Assembly (NCBI RefSeq): GCF_000622245.1 | Contig: NZ_KK211416.1 | Span: forward strand, 507,915 to 571,914 | Reading direction: 5' to 3' | DNA from: Fusobacterium perfoetens ATCC 29250 | Lineage (GTDB): Bacteria > Fusobacteriota > Fusobacteriia > Fusobacteriales > Fusobacteriaceae | Length of the DNA stretch: 64,000 nt | In this document: piece by piece, positions 8,334-18,440 of the stretch | Layout: each line of letters begins with the position of its first letter | How positions within the stretch are numbered: position 1 is the stretch's first letter | Notes under the pieces: model-generated | Seen by the model: only the letters and a program-made list of their open reading frames with translations | What the model was told of the DNA's origin: nothing | Databases searched by the model: none | Program-made: the position numbers and the translations under genes

Positions 8334-10064
8334 CTATAGGCTATCTACAAATTTTACAAACCCCTCTTTAACAGCCTCTAATTTCTCTTCAGATTTTTCT
8401 TTAGAATCTGCTTTTACATAAATATAGTATTTAATTTTTGGCTCTGTTCCAGAAGGTCTTACAGTTATCATAGTATCATCTTCTAAGATAAATTGTAATA
8501 CATCAGATTTTGGAAGTTCTATAGTTTTTCTTTCACATTTTGTTAAATTGATTTCTACACGTTTTTCAAAATCTTTTAATGTAAGAACTTTTTTACCTAA
8601 AATTTCTGTTATTTCTCTTTCTCTTAATTGTTCCATTATATGAGCAATTTCTTTTGCTCCATCCATTCCTTTTTTAGTAACAGAAACTGTTGATTCTCCA
8701 TACCATCCATATTTTTCATAGATTTTTTCTATTTCATTAGCTATAGATGTTCCTTGACTAGCATAGTAAGCTCCTATTTCAGCAAGTAAAAGTGAAGCTA
8801 CAACAGCGTCTTTATCTCTTACATGAGTTCCTTTTAAATATCCTATAGATTCTTCAAATCCAAATAGATAAGTTCCGTCTAATACTTTATTTTTAAACTC
8901 TTCTATCTTTTCTCCAATATATTTAAATCCTGTAAGAGTTCTGTAAACTTTTACTCCATAAGCTTTTCCTATTTCATCTAATATAGGAGTAGAAACTATT
9001 GTTGAAACAACTGCTCCATTTGTAGGAAGAGGTTTTGTCATTTTTAAAATATATTCCATAAATAACATTCCAATTTGGTTTCCATTTGGATAGAACCATT
9101 TTCCATCTTTTGTTTTTACAGCTATTCCTGTTCTATCTCCATCTGGGTCGTTAGCTATACATAAATCTGCTCCAACTTCATCAGCTAATTTTGTTGAAAG
9201 AGCAAATACTGTAGTATCTTCTGGATTTGCATAAGAACAAGTTGGGAACATTCCATCTGGTTGTTCTTGTTCTTTTACTACATATATACTTTCAAATCCC
9301 ATTTCAGCTAATATTCTTTTTACAGGTCTTCCTGCTGTTCCATGTAATGGAGAATATACTATTTTATAATCTTTTTTACCAGGAATATCTACATGAATAG
9401 CTTCTTTTTTAACCTCTTCTATAAATCTATTGTCTAGTTTTTCTCCAACTATTTCTAATAGTCCTTTTGCTTTAGCTTCTTCTTCTGTAACCATTTTTAT
9501 TTCTGCAAAATCTTCTATTGCATTAACAGCATTAATTATTCCAGAAGCTTGAGGTTCTACTATTTGTCCTCCGATATCCCAGTAAACTTTGTATCCATTA
9601 TATTCTTGTGGGTTATGAGATGCTGTTACCATTATACCAGCTTGAGCTTTTAATTCTCTAACTGCAAAAGATAATTCAGGTGTAGTTCTTAAAGATTCAA
9701 ATAGATATGATTTTATTCCATTTCCTGCTAATACAAGAGCTGAATTTATTGCATATTCATATGAACCTATTCTACAGTCATATGCAATAGCAACTCCTTT
9801 TTTCATTCCCTCTTCTCCAGTAGTTGCTATTAAATAATTTGCTAATCCTTGAGTAGCTTTTCTAACCATATATTTGTTTATTCTGTTAGTTCCAACTCCT
9901 CTTATTCCTCTCATTCCAGCAGTTCCGAAACTTATATTAGTATAAAATCTCTCTTGTATTTCTTTTTCGTTTCCTTCTAACTCTTTTAATTCTTTTTTGT
10001 CCTCTTCATCAATGTAAGGTGAGTTTAACCAAAGGTTATACCCTTTTAAAGTTTTTTCATCCAT
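8334..10064 (-). CDS. pgcA: Phosphoglucomutase/phosphomannomutase (alpha-D-phosphohexomutase)
   Basis: This cytosolic enzyme interconverts glucose 1-phosphate and glucose 6-phosphate. It has 576 residues, the length of the PgcA/PGM2-like group. Domain 1 holds the phosphoserine loop TASHNPQEYNGYK (about 149-161). The metal-binding loop NDPDGDR is near 305. The sugar-binding loop GFEES is near 399, and the phosphate-binding loop RPSGTEPKIKYY near 539. It lies 25 bases after galU in the same direction. Together they convert glucose 6-phosphate to UDP-glucose and connect with the Leloir genes at 23-28 kb. Mannose forms may also be substrates. Confidence 0.93.
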   Translation of the reverse strand: MDEKTLKGYNLWLNSPYIDEEDKKELKELEGNEKEIQERFYTNISFGTAGMRGIRGVGTNRINKYMVRKATQGLANYLIATTGEEGMKKGVAIAYDCRIGSYEYAINSALVLAGNGIKSYLFESLRTTPELSFAVRELKAQAGIMVTASHNPQEYNGYKVYWDIGGQIVEPQASGIINAVNAIEDFAEIKMVTEEEAKAKGLLEIVGEKLDNRFIEEVKKEAIHVDIPGKKDYKIVYSPLHGTAGRPVKRILAEMGFESIYVVKEQEQPDGMFPTCSYANPEDTTVFALSTKLADEVGADLCIANDPDGDRTGIAVKTKDGKWFYPNGNQIGMLFMEYILKMTKPLPTNGAVVSTIVSTPILDEIGKAYGVKVYRTLTGFKYIGEKIEEFKNKVLDGTYLFGFEESIGYLKGTHVRDKDAVVASLLLAEIGAYYASQGTSIANEIEKIYEKYGWYGESTVSVTKKGMDGAKEIAHIMEQLREREITEILGKKVLTLKDFEKRVEINLTKCERKTIELPKSDVLQFILEDDTMITVRPSGTEPKIKYYIYVKADSKEKSEEKLEAVKEGFVKFVDSL

Positions 10065-10089
10065 ACTTGTCCCCCTTTATTGTGTTAGT

Positions 10090-10968
10090 TTATTTTATAA
10101 TTAATTCTTCTTTTAAATATTTTATAAGGTCTTCTCTTGTTTCTTCATTTCTTAAACCAAATTCAATATTTGCTTTTAAAAGACCTATTTTATTTCCAAT
10201 ATCATATCTTTTTCCTTGGAAATTATGTGCCACAACTTTGTTTCCATCTTTTAACATTTTTAAAATAGCATCTGTAAGTTGAATTTCTCCACCTTTTCCT
10301 GGTTTTGTTTCTTCTAAATATTTAAAAATTTTTCCATCTAATAAATATCTTCCCAAACAAGCTAGAGTTGAAGGAGCTTCTTCTATACTTGGTTTTTCTA
10401 TAAAATCTTCTACCTCTACTGTCTTATCATCTAATTTTAAAAATGGTTTTACTATTCCATATTTAGAAACATCTTTTTCAGGAACATCTTGAACTCCTAA
10501 TACACTAGCCCTATATTTTTCATAAACATCCATTAATTGTGATGTAGCTGTTTTATCATTATATACAATATCATCTCCTAATGCTATTACAAATGGTTCA
10601 TCACCAATAAATGGTTTTGCTTTTAAAATAGCATGTCCAAGTCCTAATGGATGATTTTGTCTAACATAATATATATTCGCTAAGTTTGAAAGATGCTTTA
10701 CTTTTTCTAATAAATCTTCTTTTCCTTCTTCTTTTAATGTCTCTTCTAATTCAAAAGAATAATCAAAATGGTCTTCTATAGAATTTTTATTTCTTCCTGT
10801 AATTATAACTATATCTTTAATTCCAGATTCAACTAATTCTTCTACAATATATTGTAAAGAAGGTTTATCAACTATAACTAACATTTCTTTTGGTTGAGCT
10901 TTTGTAGCTGGTAAAACTCTTGTTCCTAGACCAGCTGCTGGTATTACTGCTTTTGTAACTTTTTTCAT
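10090..10968 (-). CDS. galU: UTP-glucose-1-phosphate uridylyltransferase
   Basis: This nucleotidyltransferase makes UDP-glucose from UTP and glucose 1-phosphate. The signature AVIPAAGLGTRVLPATKAQPKEML is at the N-terminus, with VDKPSLQYIVEE after it, then ALGDDIVY and the family FIEKP. I start it at the second ATG (10968, MKKVTKAV). The GGAGG lies seven bases ahead of that codon but only one base ahead of the ATG at 10974. The length is then 292 residues, typical for GalU. It pairs with the following phosphohexomutase gene, and its product feeds galT/galactose metabolism and surface glycan synthesis. Confidence 0.94.
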   Translation of the reverse strand: MKKVTKAVIPAAGLGTRVLPATKAQPKEMLVIVDKPSLQYIVEELVESGIKDIVIITGRNKNSIEDHFDYSFELEETLKEEGKEDLLEKVKHLSNLANIYYVRQNHPLGLGHAILKAKPFIGDEPFVIALGDDIVYNDKTATSQLMDVYEKYRASVLGVQDVPEKDVSKYGIVKPFLKLDDKTVEVEDFIEKPSIEEAPSTLACLGRYLLDGKIFKYLEETKPGKGGEIQLTDAILKMLKDGNKVVAHNFQGKRYDIGNKIGLLKANIEFGLRNEETREDLIKYLKEELIIK

Positions 10969-10989
10969 CCCCATACCTCCAAAAATTTA

Positions 10990-12909
10990 TTATTTTATTT
11001 TTGAACCAACTTTTACTGATGAGTCTACTTCTACTAATTTAATTCTTTTCTTTTCTTCTGAACTTAAAAGCATTCCTTGAGAAAGTTCTCCTCTTAAAAC
11101 AACAGGTTCTAAATTTACAACTGCTAATACTTTTTTCCCAACTAACTCTTTATATTCTGGATAATATTTAGCAATTCCTGATACTATTTGTCTAATATTT
11201 TTTCCATCATTTACTTTAAATTTTAAAAGTTTATCAGAACCTTCTACTTTGTCAGCTTCTAATATTTCTACAACTTTTATTTCTACTTTTGAAAATTCAT
11301 CTATATTAATAGGATTTTCTATTTTTAAATCTTTATTTACAGGATTTTTTTCCTTAACTTCTTTTTCTACTTCTAATCTTGGGAATATTGGAGAAGCATT
11401 TCCTAATTTATGTCCAACTTCTAATATATTCCAAGGTTTTATATTTTCAACTAATGCTTTTTCTATATCATCATTATATCCTAATTGATTCCATATTTTT
11501 TGTCCAGCCTCTGGCATATATGGAGCTACTAATACTGCTACTTTATATAAAGATTCAACTAACATATTCATTACTGTAGCAAGTCTTTCTTTTTTGCTTT
11601 CATCTTTTATTAATAACCATGGTGTAGTTTCATCTATATATTTATTCATTCTAGAGATAAATTTCCAAATAGTTTCTAAAGCTCTTGAAAACTCTAATCT
11701 TGACATCATATCTTCCACTTGGACTAAAATTTCATCAAATAATTTTTGAGCTTCTAAGTCTATAGCTTCATACTCTCCAGTTTTTACAATCTCTTCTCCA
11801 AAATATTTTTTATACATTCCTAATGTTCTATTTAATAAGTTTCCTAAGTCGTTAGCAAGGTCTGAATTTATTCTTGTAACTATTGCTTTTGTTGAATAGT
11901 CTCCATCGTTTCCAAAAGAAACTTCTCTTAATAGATAATATCTAAATGCATCTACTCCATATTTTTTTACTTCTTCTAACGGAGCTACAACATTTCCTTT
12001 AGATTTTGACATTTTTTCACCTTCAGAAGTCCACCAACCATGAGCAACTATTTTATCTGGTAATTTAACTCCTGCCGATAATAACATACAAGGCCAAATT
12101 ATAGCATGGAATCTAACTATATCTTTTCCTAATAGGTGTACAACTTCTCCATTTTCCCATCTTTTTTGGAATTCTTCAGGATTATTTTCATATCCCACTG
12201 CTGTTAAATAGTTTGTTAATGCATCAAACCAAACATAAGTTATATGTCCAGGTGCAAATTCAATAGGTATTCCCCATTCAAATGTATTTCTTGAAATTGA
12301 TAAATCTTGTAATCCTTGTTTTATAAATGATATAACTTCATTTCTTCTTGAACGAGGTAAAATAAAATCTGGATGTTCATCTATATGTTTTAATAGAGCA
12401 TCTTGATATTTAGACATTCTAAAGAAATAAGATTCCTCTTTAACCATTCTTAATTTTTTTCCACAGTCAGGACATTGGTCTTCTCCAACTATCTGATTTT
12501 CAGGAACGAAAGTTTCACATGAAACACAATATTTTCCTTCATATTCTCCTTTATAAATATCCCCTTTTTCATAAACAGTTTGTAAAATTTTCTTTACTGC
12601 TTTTTTATGTCTTTCTTCTGTAGTTCTTATAAAATCATCATTTTTTATATTTAAAGCTTTCCACATTTCTACAAATCTAGGAGCCATTAAATCTGTCCAC
12701 TCTTGAGGAGTCATTCCTTTAGCCTTAGCAGTTTCTTCTACTTTTTGTCCATGTTCATCTGTTCCTGTTAAGAAATATACATCATAACCCATTGTTCTTT
12801 TGTATCTAGCCATTACATCAGCTGCAATAGTTGTATAAGCACTTCCTACATGTGGGTCTCCATTTACATAATATATCGGTGTTGTTATATAAAAGTTTTT
12901 ACTTTCCAT
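10990..12909 (-). CDS. metG: Methionyl-tRNA synthetase
   Basis: This class I synthetase charges tRNA-Met. The HIGH-type motif appears as PHVGSAYT (about 19-26). The KMSKS loop EKMSKSKGN is near 298. A zinc-binding insertion carries CVSC and CPDC pairs (about 127-147). The C-terminal EMAP/Arc1p-like tRNA-binding domain occupies about 535-639 (FSKVEIKVVEI onward). The 639-residue length is normal for the form with the C-terminal dimerisation domain. Its ATG overlaps the stop codon of the preceding acyltransferase by one base, so the two are translationally coupled. No T-box-like leader is seen. Confidence 0.97.
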   Translation of the reverse strand: MESKNFYITTPIYYVNGDPHVGSAYTTIAADVMARYKRTMGYDVYFLTGTDEHGQKVEETAKAKGMTPQEWTDLMAPRFVEMWKALNIKNDDFIRTTEERHKKAVKKILQTVYEKGDIYKGEYEGKYCVSCETFVPENQIVGEDQCPDCGKKLRMVKEESYFFRMSKYQDALLKHIDEHPDFILPRSRRNEVISFIKQGLQDLSISRNTFEWGIPIEFAPGHITYVWFDALTNYLTAVGYENNPEEFQKRWENGEVVHLLGKDIVRFHAIIWPCMLLSAGVKLPDKIVAHGWWTSEGEKMSKSKGNVVAPLEEVKKYGVDAFRYYLLREVSFGNDGDYSTKAIVTRINSDLANDLGNLLNRTLGMYKKYFGEEIVKTGEYEAIDLEAQKLFDEILVQVEDMMSRLEFSRALETIWKFISRMNKYIDETTPWLLIKDESKKERLATVMNMLVESLYKVAVLVAPYMPEAGQKIWNQLGYNDDIEKALVENIKPWNILEVGHKLGNASPIFPRLEVEKEVKEKNPVNKDLKIENPINIDEFSKVEIKVVEILEADKVEGSDKLLKFKVNDGKNIRQIVSGIAKYYPEYKELVGKKVLAVVNLEPVVLRGELSQGMLLSSEEKKRIKLVEVDSSVKVGSKIK

Positions 12910-13532
12910 TATCTCTCCTTTATTTTTTTCTCTGCTAATTCATTTATATCATTTAATTTTTGTTCAACAATTTTTTGATATTCTTCTACTGGAATATCTT
13001 TTGATATTTCCATTGGTTCACTTATTATACAAATTACTTTTGAAAAAGGTTTTGGAATTTGACATTTATCCCAAGTTTTTGATAATACCCATTTCTTACT
13101 ATAAGCAGCTCCCATAAAAACCATTGGTTTTTGTGATTTTTGAGCAACATATATCATTCCATGCTTTGCTTCAAAAGCTGGTCCCTTAGGTCCATCTAAA
13201 GGAGTTCCTATTGTATAACCTTCTTTTACTGCTTTAATAAGTTGAACTAGACCTTTTACCGAATCTTTTCCAGAAGACCCTCTTATCATTTTATATCCTA
13301 ATTTTTCAAGAGGAACAGAAATTAATTCTCCATCAGCTGAAGGACTGGCAAGCCCAGCTCTCTTTTTTATAAATCCTAAAGCTAATACTGTAGATACTAC
13401 TTTATTATGCCATAAAGCTAAAACATAATTTTTATCATTTTCTATATTTTCTTTTCCTATTATTTCTATCTTAAGAGTTAATTTTATTAACATAATGAAA
13501 TAATAGACTAATAATCCATAAAATCTATACAT
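12909..13532 (-). CDS. Lysophospholipid acyltransferase-like protein (DUF374)
   Basis: This is a membrane-anchored acyltransferase of the LPLAT superfamily, DUF374 branch, which is related to lipid A late acyltransferases. It begins with a hydrophobic segment (about 1-20). The family's His-x4-Asp motif is represented only loosely, by ALWHNKVVSTVL. Later come SADGELISVPLEKLGYKMIRG and the GPKGP segment PLDGPKGPAF, typical of DUF374. The 207 residues match the family. An outer-membrane lipid role would fit a diderm organism, but the acceptor is unknown. Coupled to metG by a one-base overlap. Confidence 0.8.
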   Translation of the reverse strand: MYRFYGLLVYYFIMLIKLTLKIEIIGKENIENDKNYVLALWHNKVVSTVLALGFIKKRAGLASPSADGELISVPLEKLGYKMIRGSSGKDSVKGLVQLIKAVKEGYTIGTPLDGPKGPAFEAKHGMIYVAQKSQKPMVFMGAAYSKKWVLSKTWDKCQIPKPFSKVICIISEPMEISKDIPVEEYQKIVEQKLNDINELAEKKIKER

Positions 13533-13617
13533 TATTTTCTCCCATATTTATATTTCGATTATATCATCAAAAAAAACAATTTGCAAGAATTATAGGAACT
13601 ATCCTAAGAATTTACAA

Positions 13618-13659
13618 AAAAAGCTACTATCTTTTATCAAATTAAGATAATAGCTTTTT
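13618..13659 (-). terminator. Intrinsic terminator after ybaB
   Basis: The 16-base arms 13618-13633 and 13644-13659 (AAAAAGCTA core, AGCTTTTT mirror) pair with a single mismatch. On the minus strand it follows the gene ending at 13672. Confidence 0.75.
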
Positions 13660-13671
13660 ATTTATTTTAGA

Positions 13672-14019
13672 CTAGAATAATCCAGGAATATTCATTCCAC
13701 CAGTTACTCTTGACATTTCTTTTTCAGATAATTCTTCAGCTTGTCTCATTGCTTCTTTTACTGCAGAAAGTACTAAATCTTCTAACATTTCTTTATCTGA
13801 TACTGCATCTTTTATAGTTTCTTCTAATATTGAAATACTAAGAACTTCTTTTTGTCCATTAGCTTTTACTACTACAGCTCCACCACCAACAGATGCTTCA
13901 ACTTCTTTTCCTTTTAATTCTTCTTGTATTTTTAACATTTCTTGTTGCATAGCTTGTGCTTGTTTTATTATATCCATTTGATTTGCTCCAGTTTTAGCTG
14001 TTTTTAATTTTCTTACCAC
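13672..14019 (-). CDS. ybaB: YbaB/EbfC-family nucleoid-associated protein
   Basis: This small dimeric DNA-binding protein coats the nucleoid. It has 115 residues with the family core: a long N-terminal helix rich in Gln/Glu/Lys (QAQAMQQEMLKIQEEL), then VEASVGGGAVVVKANGQ and a C-terminal helix ending SRVTGGMNIPGLF. The start is a GTG with AGGAGG eight bases ahead; the first 14 residues are basic and may be a small extension relative to most homologues. The gene is often next to dnaX/recR, but neither is here. A terminator follows. Confidence 0.9.
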   Translation of the reverse strand: MVRKLKTAKTGANQMDIIKQAQAMQQEMLKIQEELKGKEVEASVGGGAVVVKANGQKEVLSISILEETIKDAVSDKEMLEDLVLSAVKEAMRQAEELSEKEMSRVTGGMNIPGLF

Positions 14020-14081
14020 TTTAAAATCCTCCTAAATAATTTGTCTCACACAAGACATTATACATAATTTTAAAAATTATT

Positions 14082-15917
14082 TCAATAGTAAATTTCTAAA
14101 TTTGGAGCATAAACTACAGGTTTATAAAAAAATTCTTCTAAAAATTCATCTTTTTGTAATATTTTTTCTACACCAATATTTAAAGAAAGCTTTGAAAAAA
14201 TATATTTAGGAAGAAATTTTCTAAATATTTCTTCTAATTTTCTACTTTCTAAACTTTCTATAACTGTATAATCTTTAAGCTCTAAATCTTTAGCTAAGTC
14301 TGATATAGTTTTTTCTAATCCCCCAATCTCATCTACAAGCCCAATCTCTTTTGCTTCTTCCCCTAACCATACTTTTCCTTGAGCTATTTTCTGAACATCT
14401 TCTATTTTCATATTTCTACCTAAAGCAACTTTTGAAATAAATTCCTCATATCCTTCTAAACTAGAATAATATATCTTATCTCTTTCCTCTTTAGATAAAG
14501 GTTTTGTTATATCATATAAATTTGTAAACTTCCCATTAGTAATTTCTTCATAATTAATTCCCATTTTTTCTACTAATTTTGAGACATCTGGAATTATACT
14601 TACAACACCTATAGAACCTGTAATTGTTTCTTTATTAGCATATATTTTATCTCCAGCTGAAGCTATATAATATCCTCCAGAAGCAGCAGCTCCACCCATT
14701 GAAATATATACAGGTTTTTCTACCTTTCTTATAGCTTCATATATTATATCTGAAGCAAGAGCCGACCCTCCAGGAGAATTTATTCTTAATACAATTCCTT
14801 TTACATTTGCTAGTTTATCAGCCTTCAATAATTTATCTTTTATTACATCTGGTTCAATTTTATTTTCTATTTGAGGATTATCACCAGAAGTTATACTTCC
14901 CTCAGCATAAATTACAGCTATCTTATCTTTATTTTCTATAATTTTATAATCAATTTCCTCAGCTAATCTTTGGAAATAATCATCTATTGTTATTAATTCT
15001 TTTATCTCTCTTTTTTCTAAAAATTCTTCATAATACATTATTTCATCTATAATTTTATTTTCTTTCAAAATCTCTGGAGTTACCATTACAAACTCTCCAT
15101 TTAAAATCTTTTCATTAAATTTTTCATCTTTTATACCTCTAGTTTCCTTTATATTTGAAATATAATTATTATAAAGCTTATCTAATAATCTTGTTGTATT
15201 TTCTCTAAATTCTTGACTCATTTCAGAAGAAACATAAGTTTCTCCAAAAGATTTATAATCCCCTATATGAATAACATTAGCTCCAATAAATAATTTATCA
15301 CCTAAATTTTTATAATATGGATAACGAGCAGAATATCCACTTATATATGAATGAGCCCATTTATTGTTTGGCATTATTATCTCATTTCCAATAAGAGCTA
15401 AATTATAATTATGATTATCTAATCCTTCAGAATAAACATAAATTTTTTTATCCTTTTCCTTTAACTCACTAGCTTTTTCTTTTAACTCTTCAATCTGAGC
15501 TCTATTTAATCCAGTATTTCCCAATTTTAAGACAATCCCTTGTACTCTTTTATCTTTTTCTATTTTATCTAATTTATTTAAAAGTCCATAAAAATTAATT
15601 TTATTATCTATATCAAAAGGATTTTTTATTTTATTTTCTAAAACTTTATTATCTAATGAAATTTCTAAATAAACTTTTTCAGGAATTGCTGGTTTTCTAT
15701 TATCTATTTTTATAAGTTTACTTATTACAAAAATTGCTAATCCTAAAATAATTAACCTAAACATTGATTTAAAAAGTTCTACCAATAAAAATTTAATTAA
15801 ATTTTTTATTTTTCTAAAAATTTTCTTTCCTCTCTTTTTTTTAGATATTTTTTTTTCTTCTTGTTTTTCCACAACTTCTTCATTAATATTATTTTCCAAT
15901 TTCTCCACCCTTTTCAT
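14082..15917 (-). CDS. sppA: Signal peptide peptidase SppA, long (67 kDa) type
   Basis: This membrane-bound serine protease with a Ser/Lys dyad degrades signal peptides left in the membrane. The 611-residue chain has a charged cytoplasmic start (about 1-45), one transmembrane segment (about 46-66, LLVELFKSMFRLIILGLAIF), and two tandem S49 domains. The expected catalytic Lys is in IGDYKSF (near 215), in the N-terminal domain. The nucleophile Ser is in GAAASGGYYIASAGD (near 410), in the C-terminal domain. Two-domain SppA is the form of Gram-negative cells. Its start overlaps the stop of the preceding kinase gene by one base. Confidence 0.93.
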   Translation of the reverse strand: MKRVEKLENNINEEVVEKQEEKKISKKKRGKKIFRKIKNLIKFLLVELFKSMFRLIILGLAIFVISKLIKIDNRKPAIPEKVYLEISLDNKVLENKIKNPFDIDNKINFYGLLNKLDKIEKDKRVQGIVLKLGNTGLNRAQIEELKEKASELKEKDKKIYVYSEGLDNHNYNLALIGNEIIMPNNKWAHSYISGYSARYPYYKNLGDKLFIGANVIHIGDYKSFGETYVSSEMSQEFRENTTRLLDKLYNNYISNIKETRGIKDEKFNEKILNGEFVMVTPEILKENKIIDEIMYYEEFLEKREIKELITIDDYFQRLAEEIDYKIIENKDKIAVIYAEGSITSGDNPQIENKIEPDVIKDKLLKADKLANVKGIVLRINSPGGSALASDIIYEAIRKVEKPVYISMGGAAASGGYYIASAGDKIYANKETITGSIGVVSIIPDVSKLVEKMGINYEEITNGKFTNLYDITKPLSKEERDKIYYSSLEGYEEFISKVALGRNMKIEDVQKIAQGKVWLGEEAKEIGLVDEIGGLEKTISDLAKDLELKDYTVIESLESRKLEEIFRKFLPKYIFSKLSLNIGVEKILQKDEFLEEFFYKPVVYAPNLEIYY

Positions 15918-17392
15918 TAATAATTATAAAATACACTTCCACCTATAAATTCTTTTAATATTGAATCACTTGGTACTAAAGAAGACTCTATATCTACAAA
16001 GCAACTTAAAAGTTCTACTAATTTTTTAGCTTCTTCATATTGTGGTGAATCTATATCAACTTTTATAAGTTCTCTTATAGCATATGGTTTTAATATACCT
16101 AATTCATAACTTAAACTTGAATTAAAAATGGCATCAGCATCTTCTTGAAAAGGAAATATCCATTTTTCTTCTCCTTTTCTTATAGAATTCCACATTTTTA
16201 ATGTTTCTTCTCCTTCTGTATCTCTAGATAAACTATCTCTAACAATTCTTCTTATTTTTCTAACATCTGTTGTATGTACTCTATTATGTCTATCCATATT
16301 AGTTTGTGTTAAGCAACTAATATAAATTTTATATTTATTTTCTCTAGGAATATATTTAGTAAGCTCATCATTTAATCCATGAATTCCTTCTATTATAATT
16401 ATTCCCCCCTCTTCTAACTGTACTTTATGACCTTTAGGTTTTCTTTCTCCTGTAAAGAAATCATATAAAGGTAACTCAGTTTCTTTACCATCTATCAAAT
16501 CTTTTAAATTTTTATTTAAAAGCTCAATATCTAAAGCATAAATAGTTTCAAAATCTTTATTCCCATTTTCATCTAGTGGAACATTTGCTCTTCCTACATA
16601 ATAATCATCTAAAGATATTGCTAAAGTTTGTATTCCACAAGTTTGTAAATGTAGTCTTAATTTTTTAGACAAAGTAGTTTTTCCAGATGATGATGGCCCT
16701 GCTATTGTAACTATTTTTATATTTTTATTTTTTATAATATCATTAGACATCTTATTTATTTTTTTACTATGTAATGTTTCATTTAGCATTATAAGTTCTG
16801 CAATTTCTCTGTTAAATACTTTCTTATTAATACTTCCTGCAAAATTGATTCCCATTATTTTTTCCCAAGTATTTCCTTCTTGGAAAGCTTTTGCTATTTT
16901 TGGAGTATCTTTCATCGGAGCTATTTCCCAATTATATATTTCCATTGGAGTTTTTAGTATAAATCCATTATTATACTTGTATAAATCAAAATCTTTTATT
17001 TTTCCAGTTCTTTTTTCTGGCATTAAATAAAAATAATCAGTATAATCTCCCACTTTATATTCTTTAATTTTTGCCCAACCACAATTTTTTAAAAGTTCTT
17101 TTATATCCTCTCTTAAAATATTTTTTCCTTTTTCTTTTAAAACTTCTATATTATCAGTTATCATTTCTATTGGAATATCATCATTTATTATTTTCTTCAT
17201 TTCATTTTTTATTTTCTCATACTCTTTTTTAGTTAAAGAAATTAACTTTCCATCAAAATAAACTTCTCCATAAGAACCATTATTTAAAGAATTTTGAATC
17301 TCCACATCATAATCAGGGTATAATTTCCACATGGCTTTTAAAAAAACTAATTTTATTGTTTCATATTGTTTGCTCTCTAAAATTTTGCTCAT
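15917..17392 (-). CDS. Nucleoside kinase-like protein (uridine kinase/phosphoribulokinase fold) with a long N-terminal domain
   Basis: The C-terminal half is a P-loop kinase of the uridine kinase family: Walker A AGPSSSGKTTLSKKL near 235, then SLDDYYVGR, an LPLYDFFTGERK segment, IIIEGIHGLND, and arginine-rich DVRKIRRIVRD. The first 200 residues resemble the N-terminal half of the 'uridine kinase family' proteins of about 550 residues seen in anaerobes, which share threonyl-tRNA-synthetase-like segments. The true nucleoside substrate is not known. I start it at ATG 17392 (MSKILESK). The GTG at 17404 encodes its own ribosome site, because GGAGG lies five bases before the ATG. Translationally coupled to sppA. 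Confidence 0.78.
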   Translation of the reverse strand: MSKILESKQYETIKLVFLKAMWKLYPDYDVEIQNSLNNGSYGEVYFDGKLISLTKKEYEKIKNEMKKIINDDIPIEMITDNIEVLKEKGKNILREDIKELLKNCGWAKIKEYKVGDYTDYFYLMPEKRTGKIKDFDLYKYNNGFILKTPMEIYNWEIAPMKDTPKIAKAFQEGNTWEKIMGINFAGSINKKVFNREIAELIMLNETLHSKKINKMSNDIIKNKNIKIVTIAGPSSSGKTTLSKKLRLHLQTCGIQTLAISLDDYYVGRANVPLDENGNKDFETIYALDIELLNKNLKDLIDGKETELPLYDFFTGERKPKGHKVQLEEGGIIIIEGIHGLNDELTKYIPRENKYKIYISCLTQTNMDRHNRVHTTDVRKIRRIVRDSLSRDTEGEETLKMWNSIRKGEEKWIFPFQEDADAIFNSSLSYELGILKPYAIRELIKVDIDSPQYEEAKKLVELLSCFVDIESSLVPSDSILKEFIGGSVFYNY

Positions 17393-17548
17393 AACTACCT
17401 CCACAATAAATCTTTTTTATAATTATATTATATTGACGGATTTTTAACAATATTTGTTCTAGTTTTTTAGAAATTTAAAAGAATTAAAAAATATTTCTAT
17501 AAAAACCAAGCTTTTCGCAATAAAAAATAAAAGATTTCCTTTTTTATT

Positions 17549-18259
17549 CTAATCTAAATATATCATTTTTTTAGTCATTCCACCATCAACTAAAATATTT
17601 GCTCCATTTATAAAATCATTTTCCTCATTACTTAAAAATAAACAAAGATTTACAATATCCTTAGGTTTTCCAACTCTTCCAGAGGGATGTTGGCTATGGT
17701 CTTTCTCTCTAAGACTTTCATAATCTTCTACTTCTATCCATCCAGGACTTATTGCATTTACTGTTATTCCAGTTCCACTAAGAGAAACACAAAGAGTATT
17801 AGTTAAAGATACTATTCCTCCTTTAGAACTTCCATATGCCTCCCATCCAGCTTCATTTTGGTTAAATCTTGTAGAAGCTATATTTATAATTCTTCCAAAA
17901 CTAGCTCCATTATTTATTTTTATAAATTCTTTACAACAAATAAAACTTCCTCTTAAATTTGTATTTATAACTTCATCAAACTCATTAATTTCTATTTCAG
18001 TTATAGATTTATTAAATTTGCTGATAGCTCCATTATTTATCAAAATATGTACTTCTCCAAATTTTTCTTTAATCATTTGAAAAATATTTTTTATTTCTTT
18101 TTCATTTTTTAAATCCATTTTAAAAAAATGTACATTTTTATTTTCAAAATTATTTTCCAATATATCTAAAGCAAAAACATCATATCCTTTTTGAGCAAAA
18201 CCCTCAACAAGAGCTTTTCCTATTCCTTTAGCTCCACCTGTAATAATAACTCTTTTCAT
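17549..18259 (-). CDS. Short-chain dehydrogenase/reductase
   Basis: This NAD(P)-dependent oxidoreductase of the classical SDR family has 236 residues. The coenzyme loop is TGGAKGIGKALVEG (about 6-19), NNGA follows at about 92, the catalytic Ser is in NIAST (near 128), and YGSSK (near 143) supplies the catalytic Tyr and Lys. ISPGWIEVED and the C-terminal GANILVDGGMT are also typical. The substrate cannot be inferred; 3-oxoacyl-ACP reductase and sugar dehydrogenases share these motifs. It has an AAAAGGAG ribosome site. It stands alone downstream of the candidate noncoding RNA gene, from which it is separated by a terminator. Confidence 0.88.
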   Translation of the reverse strand: MKRVIITGGAKGIGKALVEGFAQKGYDVFALDILENNFENKNVHFFKMDLKNEKEIKNIFQMIKEKFGEVHILINNGAISKFNKSITEIEINEFDEVINTNLRGSFICCKEFIKINNGASFGRIINIASTRFNQNEAGWEAYGSSKGGIVSLTNTLCVSLSGTGITVNAISPGWIEVEDYESLREKDHSQHPSGRVGKPKDIVNLCLFLSNEENDFINGANILVDGGMTKKMIYLD

Positions 18260-18440
18260 AATATTAGCTCCTTTTATAAATTATTTTTCATCAAATTAAA
18301 AATATACAAAAATCTTAAATAAATTTTTTTAAATATTATTTTTAACTTTCATATATTTTTATTATACTATAATATTTTTTTATTCATTTAATAAAATATT
18401 CATTTTATATCTGTTTTGTAATTATAATTTTTAATATATT
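18260..18440. other. AT-only spacer upstream of the SDR gene
   Basis: This stretch lies between the RNA-gene terminator and the SDR start and is almost pure A/T, with no open frame. Several TATAAT-like boxes occur on the minus strand (around 18365-18380), so the SDR promoter is probably here, but I cannot single one out. Confidence 0.4.
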